Shown here: positions 21,472 through 32,300 of the stretch, piece after piece
How positions within the stretch are numbered: position 1 is the stretch's first letter
Layout of the letters: the number at the start of each line of letters is the position of its first letter
Source: Saposhnikovia divaricata
Taxonomy: Eukaryota > Streptophyta > Magnoliopsida > Apiales > Apiaceae
Length of the DNA stretch: 64,000 bases
Direction of reading: 5' to 3'
Assembly (NCBI GenBank): GCA_036435485.1
Contig: CM071595.1
Location: forward strand, 102,354,580 to 102,418,579
The notes under the pieces: generated by a model
What the model saw: only the letters and a program-made list of their open reading frames with translations
Told to the model about the DNA's origin: nothing
Databases searched by the model: none
Made by a program: the position numbers and the translations under genes

Positions 21472-22885
21472 GGCCCTGTTAGGTCCGATAAGATTGTAGA
21501 AGGGGGGGTTGAATACAATCTATACCATTTTCTCAAAATTTATTCGTTAAACAATTTTCACTTAAACGAATATTTTGTGCGGAATAATATAACACAAATT
21601 TCAAGTTGAATATAACAATATATTAACTTGATGGGTGTTACAAAATCAGTCCAAATGATTATCAAGTAATTAATAACTAATTAGAAAATTCAACATAAAC
21701 TTTGCTAATTTACTTAATAAAAATCAAGATATCAATTTGTGAACTAGGAAACTTAATTCGCTAGTAGTACAAGAATCACAAGTAAACAAGTTCCAATGGA
21801 TAGGATATTACAACTGAGATGAACTTGAATTTACAGAATTAAATTTGTAGGTGTTCTTGAGCTTGAGAGAGAGAGAGAGAGAGATAGGCTGCTGTGTGTA
21901 ATATTTCTGTATTGCTCGACTGATTCAATTCTTCTGCATTCTGCTTCTTTAAATAACACAGCCATAGTCATATTACTTAGTTTAAACTGATATGACAATC
22001 ATTTTACATTAATATGACAATCAGTATGACTATCAATTGAATGTAATATGACTGTCCAGTTTAAATATAACTTTCGGTATAACTAACCAGTTCAATATGA
22101 CATTCGGTATTACTCTCCATTTCAATATAACATTCGGTATTACTACCATTTGAATGAGATATGACTATCCAATTGAACTGCATATGACTATCTCCTCTTT
22201 GAACTGAATATGACTATCGGTATAACTATCAGTTTGATAGTTATATCACCATATTTTTCAGTGTATAATTAATTAAATGACTTATAAAAATCATTTAACT
22301 AATTATTCCTTTTTCATATTAATTCTTATTTAATTAATCTAATAATCACTTTAACAAATATATTAATTCTGATAGAATTAATTTATTTATTAACTTAATT
22401 ACTTGATTTAATCAATTAAAATAGAATTAATATAAATTCTTTAATAGTCAATACTCCGCTGCAAACCACGTAATTATGATAAGGAACATACACTGGAATA
22501 ATGTTGACGCTCGATGTACTGTCTGGTTCATGAACGACTAACTCCAATCTCTGTTCTTCATCGTGACTTTAACACTGTGGTCTTTTTATACTCTTCACTC
22601 TCATCAATCATTCGGTACTGAAATTGTTTCTTATCACTTATAGAAATCTCTGTCTCTTAAATGAATCCATTTGTTTCAATGCTACCTTGAGGCCTGATCA
22701 GATATCTGAATCTTCTTCCAGTGTAAAACATCAAAACTATAGATTGACTTGTTGATTTTTCTTCTGACTGTTATCATCTTTTGATATTCCTGTGACAGTT
22801 GATATTATTTACTTACTACAATCTAGTTTAATTGGATTAGGATCCTCGAACTACAAATAGGCTGAGTCATATGCCTTTCAGGCCC
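21472..22885 (-). mobile_element. Solo Sirevirus LTR inserted in Sirevirus 2 gag
   Basis: The LTR is 21477-22880 (1404 bp). On the minus strand it opens TGAAAGGCATATGACTCAGC and closes ATCGGACCTAACA, with a TATA-like GAGTATAAAAAGA near 22583-22595. It is flanked by GGCCC at 21472-21476 and 22881-22885. With the LTR and one copy removed, the two gag pieces meet in frame. The ends match the LTR at 5958-7012. Inside are a (GA)n stretch near 21865-21884 and TATGAC repeats (21960-22250). Confidence 0.9.
21960..22250. repeat. Degenerate ATATGACTATC repeats in solo LTR
   Basis: More than ten imperfect copies of ATATGACTATC / AATATGACATTCGG with AGTTTAAA or AATTGAA spacers, roughly every 20-30 bp. 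They lie within the U3 side of the solo LTR relative to its TATA-like site. Confidence 0.65.
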
Positions 22886-23014
22886 ATCTCTAATTCTGTC
22901 AAGATAATCAGGATCTGTTGCTTCCAGGTGATGCAACATCTTCACTACCCAGAGAGTATACTCGTTTCTCTTGAGCATAGGGATCTTAGTATTCCCATCC
23001 TTGTAACTAGACAT
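22886..23014 (-). pseudogene. Sirevirus 2 gag N-terminus
   Basis: The ATG at 23014 opens MSSYKDGNTKIPMLKRNEY, continues LWVVKMLHHLEATDPDYL and reaches RIRDGP, where the solo LTR interrupts. This is the standard start of Sirevirus gag. The continuation (FVPTKVVGQAAVDG) lies below 21471. The start is supported by the PBS 36 bp upstream. Confidence 0.88.
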
Positions 23015-23049
23015 GATTGCAGATCTTTATGATTATTCGAAATCAACCT

Positions 23050-23061
23050 GCTCTGATACCA
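23050..23061 (-). other. Primer binding site of Sirevirus 2
   Basis: On the minus strand TGGTATCAGAGC, complementary to the 3' end of initiator methionine tRNA, two bases inside the 5' LTR. It primes minus-strand DNA synthesis. Confidence 0.9.
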
Positions 23062-23063
23062 AT

Positions 23064-23707
23064 TGTTAACTCGAATAACTTGTAGAAGGGGGGTTGAATA
23101 CATGTTATGTAATCGTGTCTGATTTTTGCTTGATTAGATGAACAAGAACAAACGAATAAATCAAACTGTTTGTATTAATAAAATCAAATACAAACTCTAC
23201 CAAAGGTGTACAATACCTTTAGCAGCTGCTTTCAATACAAATCTCTCTCTGTTTGTTCACTCGTATACTCACGATGATCACAAATCTCACACTAAGCTCA
23301 CGCTTTTTACAATGATATATAGAGAGAGTATTTATAATGCTACCTATCAACTAATAACGGAAAGAATAATCTATACATGGTAATCTTCTGCCGTCCAGTT
23401 GATAGTTTCCAACAATGCTTTGATTCTTTTCTTCATGCACACTTCTTTCCATCATCTGAATACAAGATCCTAAAGTATAGCACTTTCCAATTCTGCAGCT
23501 TCGATACAGTCAGGGTCTGTCATAGTCCCTGAAAACTCTATAGTCCGTGACCTCAGTCTCTGATCAAGTACTATTCATAATTTTGCAGATCTTGGATAAC
23601 TGATATTCCCTTAATCAAATGCTAAACCCTTTATAAGATCAGGGTATTACAAGAAGTGTAATGTCATTCTATTCTACACATCACAACTCATGAATTTATT
23701 CCTAACA
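23064..23707 (-). repeat. 5' LTR of Sirevirus 2 (about 644 bp)
   Basis: On the minus strand it ends TTATTCGAGTTAACA next to the PBS. It is inferred to begin TGTTAGGAATAAATTC at 23707, giving matching TGTTA/TAACA ends. A TATA-like TATAAATACT is at 23337-23328. The outer boundary is inferred from the terminal inverted match, because the 3' LTR is not in the window. Confidence 0.7.
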
Positions 23708-24162
23708 AATCAAGTTTATTAACCAGTTTAGGTGAGTTCATTGTTAAATTGTAGAGGTGATACTATATTTTATATTGATGAAGTGTTTGAGATTAAAAAA
23801 AATGTAGTCTGTACCTTAAAATGTAATCATGATGGACAAACATCTAATTTAATCTGATTTATCAACTAGTTGCAATTAATAGCTGAGAAATTTTTTGTTG
23901 TTTCTATGTCATAACAAGCCCTGTTTTGTCAACAATTAATGTTCTCGGACTGTTTATTCCAGGACTTTGAAAAGCTCTGATGCTTGCATGTCCTGTTTTG
24001 TCAACAAGGTATAGATACTTCTTTATTGGACTTGTTGCAATTTACCTGTTTACCTGATATTAAATGATCATAGATACATGGCAGGCTTTGGTAAATGTTG
24101 GCATTGATCTCGCAAAACTAGTCAGCATTGACACGTCATACTTATCTTGAATATATGAGAAG
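23708..24162. other. Host DNA, probably SPL intron sequence
   Basis: Lies between the Sirevirus 2 LTR and element A. It ends in AGAAG, and the sequence resumes after element A at 39773 with the same AGAAG. AT-rich, without a convincing exon. By position it belongs to the intron upstream of the SBP-box exon at 40702. Confidence 0.5.
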
Positions 24163-25539
24163 TGTAACACCCCCAGATCCGGGGTCCGGGATCCGGTGGT
24201 TACGGTTTCCAATTCTGTCCACAACAATTGAACTTTCCTTATCATAAAATAAATTACGTCTCTATAACCCAACACAACAATATAAAACACACCCGTTATA
24301 GTCCCAGAGATGAAATCAGAGTAACAATCAAATTTTTATTAATCACATTATGAGTTCTTACAATCCAAAAGAATTTCAATATAAATACATACTCTTTGCC
24401 ATCCATTTACATAAGTCATACTAGACCATATTCTTGGTACTGAAAGAATAAATATACCCTACCAATAGCTTCTTCTTCAGCTCTGGTAGTCTCATCGTCC
24501 TCGCCCGCGTCGAGTGCGCCTTGTGCGAGTCATCTGGTCTAGCTGTTGTTGTGATATAATAATAAAGCAAGGGTGAGCAATAGCCCACCAATAATAATAT
24601 ATAACTGAACGATAATGTATAACAGTTCAAAAGTATCTTTCAAACCATATGCCATGCATTTACGGAAATGATGCCAGTATAATATGAACGATGAAGTTAC
24701 AAGGTAACTTAAAGTATTTGTTTGTAGAAATATCTGCTACATCAAATTAAGCGAGATATTCTTATTGTTATTAAGAAGAGGAACTTGTAAGAAAAGGTTG
24801 CAATTCCAGTTATGACCCTTTTCCAACTCTGCCAACAGTAATCATGTTGCAGGAAATAAATAAATTTGGATGATGAACCAATGATGGAGTATTCACCGCG
24901 CCCGCTGTTCCAATCTTGATGATCAGTCGAGATCGTACAGCTCAATTTAGATTTACTACCGGTAGAAGGAAGAACTGACGGCTTTACTTGTATACCGCCT
25001 TACTAGCTCTCCCCGGCCAATGGTTGGGCCAAAGGGGATGGACCGGTGCTACTCGGCCTCCTACACGACTCCTAGTTCAAATAGAATTCATGATTCTGAA
25101 TGTAACGTTCGTCCCCCTTTCCCCAAGTATAATACTTGTTGATAAGACTCCACAAAGTAGTCGTATCTAGTTGGAAAGGAAAATTTACCAATAACTCCCA
25201 AGCTATTACTTGGTAACGGATATCAACTTGTTCCAGTAATCTTACCCCTCGAAAGATGAGAAGGTAAGCAATGACTTAATAAGTCAACAGCACCCGAGTT
25301 ACGGGTGAAGGAAATACTTTATGACCGGGAAGTCGACAAGATAAATAACATTTTCCAAGTAAGGTTCCCTTATTATTAAGGGGATAGACTCAAAGAAGAA
25401 TGATGTCTGAGAACCTTTCTTGATATAAGATTAATAATAATATGACTCCGGGATATTTTCTGTAATAATCGAAGAAGATAAACCTTATCGAGGTTATTCT
25501 AAGTATGGAATAAATATCCAGAGAATATTTATTGAATTA

Positions 25540-26230
25540 AAATATTTTACAGATTATTTAGGAATATGAAAGAATATCTTTAATCAGAGTATTTCCCAAA
25601 TAATTCTTGAAGAAATATCAAGAGAATATTTATTGCATAATTAAATAATCAAATGAATATTCAAAATAATATTCATTACTTAATAAGTCCTGAAAGAAAT
25701 ATTTAAAATATTTAAAATAATATTCGATGATTAAATAGAACCCTGGATGAATATTCAAAATAATATTCATAATTAATTAGGAATTTAAATGAATATTGAT
25801 AAAGTAATATTCATTTAATGAATAATATTCTAAATGAATATCAAGTAATATTCATTTAGTAATCCAAGCTTTAAAGGAATATTCGATATAATATTTGATA
25901 AATAAATCAAGCTTCAGATGAATATTGAAGATAATATTCATCAAGTACTTCATATCTTAAATGAATTTTAAAAAGTAATATTTATTTAATAAAATAATAT
26001 TCTAAATGAGTGTCCAAATAATATTCATTTAGTAGTCTCATCTTTGGAAGAGTATTCGAAATAATAATCGATAATCAATTCGACTCTGAATGAATATTGA
26101 GAAATATTATTCGTTGAGAAATATTATTCGTTGAATAGTTACGTTCAAATAATTATTTGAAGTAAGAATCGTTAAAATAATTAGTCTCGAACGAATATTC
26201 AAATAATATTCGTCGCCCAAATAATAGAAA
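25540..26230. repeat. AT-rich AATATTCAT / ATGAATATT array (A, first LTR)
   Basis: Dozens of copies of ATGAATATT and its complement AATATTCAT, spaced 15-60 bp and separated by ATTTAGTAAT-type linkers. Neighbouring motifs are inverted, so long hairpins can form. The same array recurs at 36100-36790 and, more diverged, at 44520-45190 in element B. Confidence 0.75.
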
Positions 26231-26466
26231 ATATTTACTTAAATATTTTCCTCCGAGGTAATCTCGATATATCAAGGAATATGGACTCCCGGTCTATATT
26301 TGATTAATAAGATGTATACGCCCTTCTATGAGGGTCTTACAATAACCGGCTTATAACTGATATATAACTATCTAGCTTATAAGCCAACAATAACATTCAG
26401 GGAACAAGTATATCAATTCAACTTGAAAGTAGGCATGCATGCAATGGCATATGTATATCAGCAATC

Positions 26467-26492
26467 ATATATATATATATATATATATATAT
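26467..26492. repeat. (AT)n microsatellite, 26 bp
   Basis: A pure AT run in the first LTR of A. The matching run in the other LTR is 54 bp (37029-37082). Confidence 0.9.
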
Positions 26493-28950
26493 TTATTCAA
26501 TCACAACAACAGCCTAAAAGAAGGGAATTGAAACTTGCCTGGTAGTCGAGTACGGTAAGGGGTAGTGGTAGCGGGTCCCGGTTCAGCTTGGTGATCTATA
26601 AATAGCCAAGGCATTCGGGATTAATCACTTAACATATTAAAAGTTAAGTTATACTTAATTCGAAACACGTTCTCGAGTTATCTCGTTATACCCCTTTTTG
26701 TGGATTACTTTTATCACTGATCCGACCCGACATTCGTTCGTTAATACGACATGTCATTGTATTTATACTTGGGACATACTTAAATCATATGAGTTCTAAA
26801 GTCGATCGTTACGAACCAATACTATACTCCGAGTTTTATCGCCCGTTTTCTAAGTGTTTTACCGAAGTTATAAAAGAGTCGTCTTTTAGGGGTTCGTTCG
26901 CGTTTAACCTCGACTCGAACATTTTTAATAAATCGAAAAATAATCCTTTTGACATACGGTTTTCTTTCACGCCTTCCTTTTTACCTCTACTATTTATTTA
27001 CCAAGATTCGCCATGACGTTACATAGTTTACGAGGGTTCAATTACAGTAAATCCTAAACCGTAAGTCCGTTTCACGTGATCTTTATATCAAAACGAAGCT
27101 TAGAACATTACCTATCCTATCATGGCAGATAAGGTCTCTGGACAGTAGGGGTTAGACATGTAAAATGGCATACAAAACATGGTATTGCAAAATCGGGCAT
27201 TATAACGGCTGTAAATCGAATATCTACCAATTTCGAATCTTCCCATAAACATAGTATCCAACCCAAACAACATATACATGACTTATATACATGAACTGAG
27301 GCCAAGCAATGCCTTTCCGTTCATCTAGCTATTTACATCATTAATCCAAAATCCATACATAATCATGCTTATAATCTTAACATAACCATAACTAAGTTAT
27401 AACCATCATAAACATGCTTAAATCTCAAACAAGGGTTAGGGTTTCAAGAGCTTTATACCTTCCTTGGAGTGTGTAAAGACCTTGCTAAGCTTTGCATAGT
27501 CCTTGTATACCCATAACCAAGCTTAGATCATCCTAGAAATCAAGAAAATCAAGAGTTGTTCTTGAAAATCACTATTCACCCTAGTCTTTGATGATTTCTT
27601 TGAAAATGGAAACAAGAGAGTTTGGCTTTGAAATTTTTAGGGGATCACTTTTGGGAAAAGTAAGACTCACCATAATTTTTACAAGATCAAGAGATGGTGG
27701 GAAGAGGGGTTTTGATTTTTGAATTAAGGGTATGGCCGAATGGAATTTTCAAGGGGGGGGGAGAGTTGCTTGGTTTATTTTGTTTTAATCTCATCCATTC
27801 TCATCTATTACCAAGATAATATCTTGTATAAATTGACTTTATTAAAGTGATGAGGTGTTGGATGAGGAAATACCATGACAAGTGTTGAAAATGTGGTGGT
27901 TTTAGCCTAACTACATGGTTGCCTTGCTAAGTACTTAGTTGCATTCTCTAGGGTGCTAGTTCCTTGATTCTAGTTTGGTTACTAGATATTTTATACTAGT
28001 AGCTTGCACAAGACTCTTGCTTCCTCTGCTTGTTTCTGTGTCCGGTTATTGCCCGTTTCGATTGATCGTTCGTAGGAATATTTCACGGATTTCTAATTAA
28101 GGTTTACCGGGAATCCTTTTTAATATTAATACTTTCATTCTCCATCTTTCATTCTAACTTTCCAATTTATATTCCTTAAATCCATTCGTTAAATACTTAA
28201 GGCTATTAGTGTCCAGGGAACTCTCGGAGAAAATAAAAGTGCGGTTTTTCAGAATCCGACAGCTTTTACATACACTTATTTTCCCCCTGGATCACTAATA
28301 CGAACTCGGAAATCCGTTCCGAATGCTTCTATATAGTGTCGTCTCATATTATTATATACTCCCACCAAAACACTATTCATTCTGTATTCTTTACTTGTTC
28401 TCTTAGGGTGGTACAATTGTCCGTATTCTCTTTCGATCGTTCCTTATCCTTTTTACGGAACTACTGGATTAATCGTTACCGATCTGGATGACATGAGAAT
28501 ATTCTCCTGCTTGAAATTGCCATATCTTATTCCCTTAGAAGATAGATTATTCTTACCTATGTTGTTACCCTTTAGCATTCTTCAAGACATAGAAATAATA
28601 AAGTGGAATTCCATTCATTCTTTCCAAATATCAATTATTACATTGTAGCCATAACCACTCCTCAGTGGTTTCCTACCTTCATTCTTAAATCAAATATAAT
28701 AACATCCCAAAATATCAAATCCTCAAAGTTAATATCTCAATTCTTGGATTATAATAATATTTAATCCACTGTCCGGTCAAATATTATACCGAAAAGAATT
28801 TGGAATTTCTGAATTCCGATCGTCTCTGCATTCACTTATTTCCTCCGCGTATTACTAATATGACTTCGAAACATCCATATCACGTCCCGTACATAGGGTG
28901 GAGTGAAAAGTTTTCCAACTTACAAAATCACTATTCATCCACCAAATTAC

Positions 28951-29020
28951 TATGCACGTACAGGAAACACTATGCACGTACGGGAAATACTATGCACGTA
29001 CGGGAAATACTATGCACGTA
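28951..29020. repeat. 20-bp tandem repeat with CGTACG core (first LTR of A)
   Basis: Four copies of TATGCACGTACGGGAAATAC, the last cut short, starting at 28951, 28971, 28991 and 29011. The first unit differs by two bases (CAGGAAACAC). The core ACGTAC/CGTACG is palindromic. Confidence 0.85.
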
Positions 29021-29286
29021 CTAATTTCCCTTCAAGGATCCATTAGCTCCTTCCTGGATGGTAGATTATTCTTATCTAGGTCCTCAACCATCGAATTGCT
29101 CTATTCTGACAATATACGAATGCATAAGGATCATTGTCCAAAGCAATATCCATTCATTACAATCATTGTTCTTTGAAACCACCATTCATTAGAGCTGGTG
29201 ACCTTGTTGTCGGAATCATTGTTCCTCATTTTATCATTACTTAATAACAAGTTTTAATTATATCCAAAATTTGGGGTTCTTACAGT

Positions 29287-29301
29287 CTCCCCTCCTTAAA
29301 A
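29287..29301 (-). other. Polypurine tract of element A
   Basis: On the minus strand TTTTAAGGAGGGGAGAC, followed by the LTR start TGTAAGAACCCC. Nearly identical to the chromovirus tract at 8547-8563. Confidence 0.8.
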
Positions 29302-29302
29302 G

Positions 29303-29319
29303 GATTCCGTCCCGGAATC
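29303..29319 (-). other. Hairpin before the element A PPT
   Basis: GATTCCG, 3-base loop, CGGAATC: the same stem and the same distance to the PPT as at 8529-8545. Confidence 0.75.
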
Positions 29320-32300
29320 AGGTAGGAAGCAAAGAGTCGTTTGCCTGCCGTTCACTCTTTAGCTTCCCGGTCAATTCTTAGTCGTTCTACCCTTCCTCAG
29401 CACATCTTCTAGTGCTACAATTCATACTTTATCCTTTTTCCATCAACGTTGCTACTTTTCGTACAACTCACTATCCGAGTTATACTCTTACTCAGTCTTA
29501 TCCTTATTGATACCTGCAGTAACATTGGTATCACTATCACCCTACGATTCGGAGGTAACCTCGCTCGTACTGTGCATTTCCTGATCGCTTTAATCTTCGC
29601 AATCTCGATCAATATAGAGAAGTGAAAAGATTTATTGAGAGATCACTATGATCAATTGAACATTTGTTATATTGCATAGTTAGTACAGAAGGGGGCCAGC
29701 CTTTAGTACTTGACAAGCAATTAAACAAGTCATGGCATTCCACTTAGACTTCTATCACATAGACAGATAGTCACGTAGCAGTACCTCCCCTCCTAAAAGG
29801 GTTGTTCTTCTCAATTCATAAAGAAGATGAATAAGAGAGAAGAAGAGAAAAGAGTTCTAAAGGATTATAGAAAGCTTTCATGATTGTAGAATATCATACT
29901 CAGAATTTACCTCTGAACTATAGAGGTTTATCAAAGAAGAAATTAATCATAATTATATCCAATACTATTTGATCGCAATCTCACGTGTCAACATATCTTG
30001 CTGCTTTGTCCATTATTCTATGGACAAATACTCTTGTTCAATCTTAGCGATACTCACATTCGGGAAATCCTTCAACCTTTCAGGTTAAATCTTAGATTTC
30101 TCACTTGACATCATTAATACTGACATCCCATATCATGTTACTAGCTTTTTCATAACTATAATATTGACACTATCAGGTTGTCATCTTGAGAATTCATTAG
30201 AAAACCCATTCATAACATTCCTTGCTTCTCATTCCATAGTTGCTTCCCCAGCCTTTTCTTTATCAATCACATCCTTCTTATTAGCTGATTCTTAATCATT
30301 TCTATTATTTACTTTCACCTTCACCTCTTTATTGAGACACCTTTTTGCACTTGGTACCTCCTTCGGTATTCCGTCTCATTTATTCTATAATCATCACGTT
30401 ATTTCAATTTAAACTTTCCGAAATGAATCTGGCCCGATTCCTTTAACTTAGATTCATATAATCTACTTCTGCCAACATTGTTTCTCATTACTTGTTCTTT
30501 TCTATCCGTGGTTTTCCACAGGTTGTCTTTCGTAAGTCAGACCAGGTCGTATATCTACATGCTCGTACTCCTATCATCTGTTGAACATCTGCATTTTACT
30601 GGCGTAGCCTGGCCACATGAAAACCCGTTATGACCGTGCTATAATTTTCGGGGTAAGGCTGGCTCGAATACCGCCGTCCGAACACTTTAAACTCTCAAGT
30701 GGCCCAATAAGTCTTGGGCTCAACCGCCCTTCCCTCCAAGTCTCATTAATTCTTTCTACGGGAATACGTTTAGCATCACGAATTATCAACCTCATATTCT
30801 CTATCTTGTTTGTGCAGAAGTACACTAACACAAACTTGCCCTTGTCATTCATCAACATGCCATTTAGCTTATCAATAGTAGCACTTTCTTTATCTTTACG
30901 TTGTCATCTCCTTTCTTAGAAGAATCACCATCGCTTGTTGTTTACGTAGTGCGTTAATAGCTAACCCTACGGGTTTCAAATCCCTTAGGGAGACAAAGTA
31001 ATCATTATTCCTTATCCATAAGGAACACTTTCTAAACTTGATGTAGATATAACGTGAAGCAGATAGAATTGCAGAAGAGTTTCAAGCATCGCAGCTAGGT
31101 CCGGTCGATGAAACTATCACTTATGCATCTTCCATAAAAGACTGGAAACTTAACGATTTACTTCATCAATTTTGTACCATGGTCCTGGTTTGCCTCAAAA
31201 CGGGACCTTCTAAGGTACGTAATATGCTTAAGACTCCATCAGGAATCGAATCTTTACTTAAACTATTATTACTGTTAATTCTTGCACAGTCACCAGAAGG
31301 AATGTAAATTCCTCCATTCCGATATGACCTTCAAGGTCCTTCCAAATATCATCCTGTTTCTTCGGTATGAACCTTTGTAATTATTCCTTTATACTTAGAT
31401 TGTCGACCACCTCATTGGCCTTTCTTGATGATAATGATTTCTTGTAACCCATGTTTTCTGGGTACATTCCAGCTCAAGTTTTTCTACCTCATTCCCATCA
31501 CTGTTGGGTTAAAGCATTCTCCCTTAAGCTCTGCTGAAGGAGAAAATATAACTATCAGTCATTTCCATAAGTCATTGCTTCCACCTACCCGTGGGAACTT
31601 TATCACGTTTATTCCCAATCCTACTTAGGATACTTCTTTTCTTAGTTCTTTCTTTATCTTAGGATAATCTCAACCTTTATAGGTTCAACCCATACTTCCT
31701 CAGGGTTTCATACATGCCTCATCTGGCATTATTGTTACGATGTCATACATTCCTTACCAAACTTCCATTTTTGAAGTTCGGAATATTACCCTTTTTCCTT
31801 GTAAGGTTTCGTAGGCCATCCTTATCATTCCTCCGGTATTTTCTGGGTACCGGATATATCAAAATGTCATTGATCAATACTCTAATAATTCTATCTATGT
31901 TCTTTCCAGAACTCTTTTTAATAATCCTTACCGGTCATTGTTGCCTTAGCAAGTCCAGCTCATATCATCTGAAATCATAATGTCGTTATTAGGGTTAATG
32001 CCACCCCTTGTGCATTCCCCAGGGTTTGTCTTAATTTATGGATATCCTATCCTTAATTCAACTGCCAAGGAATTCTTGCATCTTATAATTGGCAATCAGA
32101 TCATGTATCCTTAATAAAGGTCTCTTTTCAATCATTCTCATTTGATAATCGATCGGTGGTTTAATGCCACCCTCTTCTTTCAGATAGTTGTCAGCCTATT
32201 TGGCCTTCCAAAAAGGCAACGTATGCCAATCTCTTCTCTTACCGAACTTGTTAATGGTAGCAAGGATGTTCTGGAAGATATTGGTCGAGTTCAACGTGAA

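Larger units (their letters stand above)
12059..23707 (-). mobile_element. Sirevirus 2 (Ty1/copia), minus strand, 5' LTR to env-like region
   Basis: Reading from high to low coordinates: 5' LTR (23707-23064), PBS, gag start, gag with zinc knuckles, protease region, integrase, RT, RNase H, spacer, env-like frame. The 3' LTR would lie left of the window beyond the inserted chromovirus. Two solo LTRs have been inserted, one in gag and one in RT, each with a perfect 5-bp duplication. Many stops and frame changes show the element is dead. The flank next to the 5' LTR is 23708-23712 (AATCA). Confidence 0.85.
24163..29284 (-). repeat. Element A LTR, 3' copy (5122 bp)
   Basis: On the minus strand it opens TGTAAGAACCCCAAATTTT (at 29284) and closes GGATCTGGGGGTGTTACA (at 24163). 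It is the 3' LTR because the PPT adjoins 29284. It contains an AT-rich inverted-motif array (25540-26230), a 26-bp AT run (26467-26492), a 20-bp tandem array (28951-29020) and a short Arg-rich frame starting at 24533. It has no pol frames. Confidence 0.92.

Noticed and set aside
23050..23061. tRNA-like matches at the PBS sites
   Set aside because: Only 12-18 bases complementary to tRNA 3' ends; they are primer sites, not tRNA genes.
23985..24015. CTGTTTTGTCAACAAG followed by GTATAG looks like the FCQQ end of an SBP exon 1 with a donor
   Set aside because: The following CSR codons and all the preceding zinc finger 1 residues are missing, and a near-identical CCTGTTTTGTCAACAA occurs at about 23921 without context. 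Probably chance.
24081..24154. Open stretch ALVNVGIDLAKLV after a CAG, resembling an exon end
   Set aside because: Only about 20 codons, no known family, and no linked exon upstream. It is more likely intron sequence.
25500..26230. AT-rich region as a centromere-type satellite
   Set aside because: It lies inside both LTRs of one element, with irregular spacing and no monomer of fixed length.
28951..29020. Regular 20-bp repeats as a possible CRISPR-like array
   Set aside because: No unique spacers, plant LTR context, simple head-to-tail tandem.
30617..30919. Frames of 76-100 codons on both strands in the internal region of A taken as genes
   Set aside because: The minus-strand one overlaps a decayed integrase C-terminus; the plus-strand one is its shadow.
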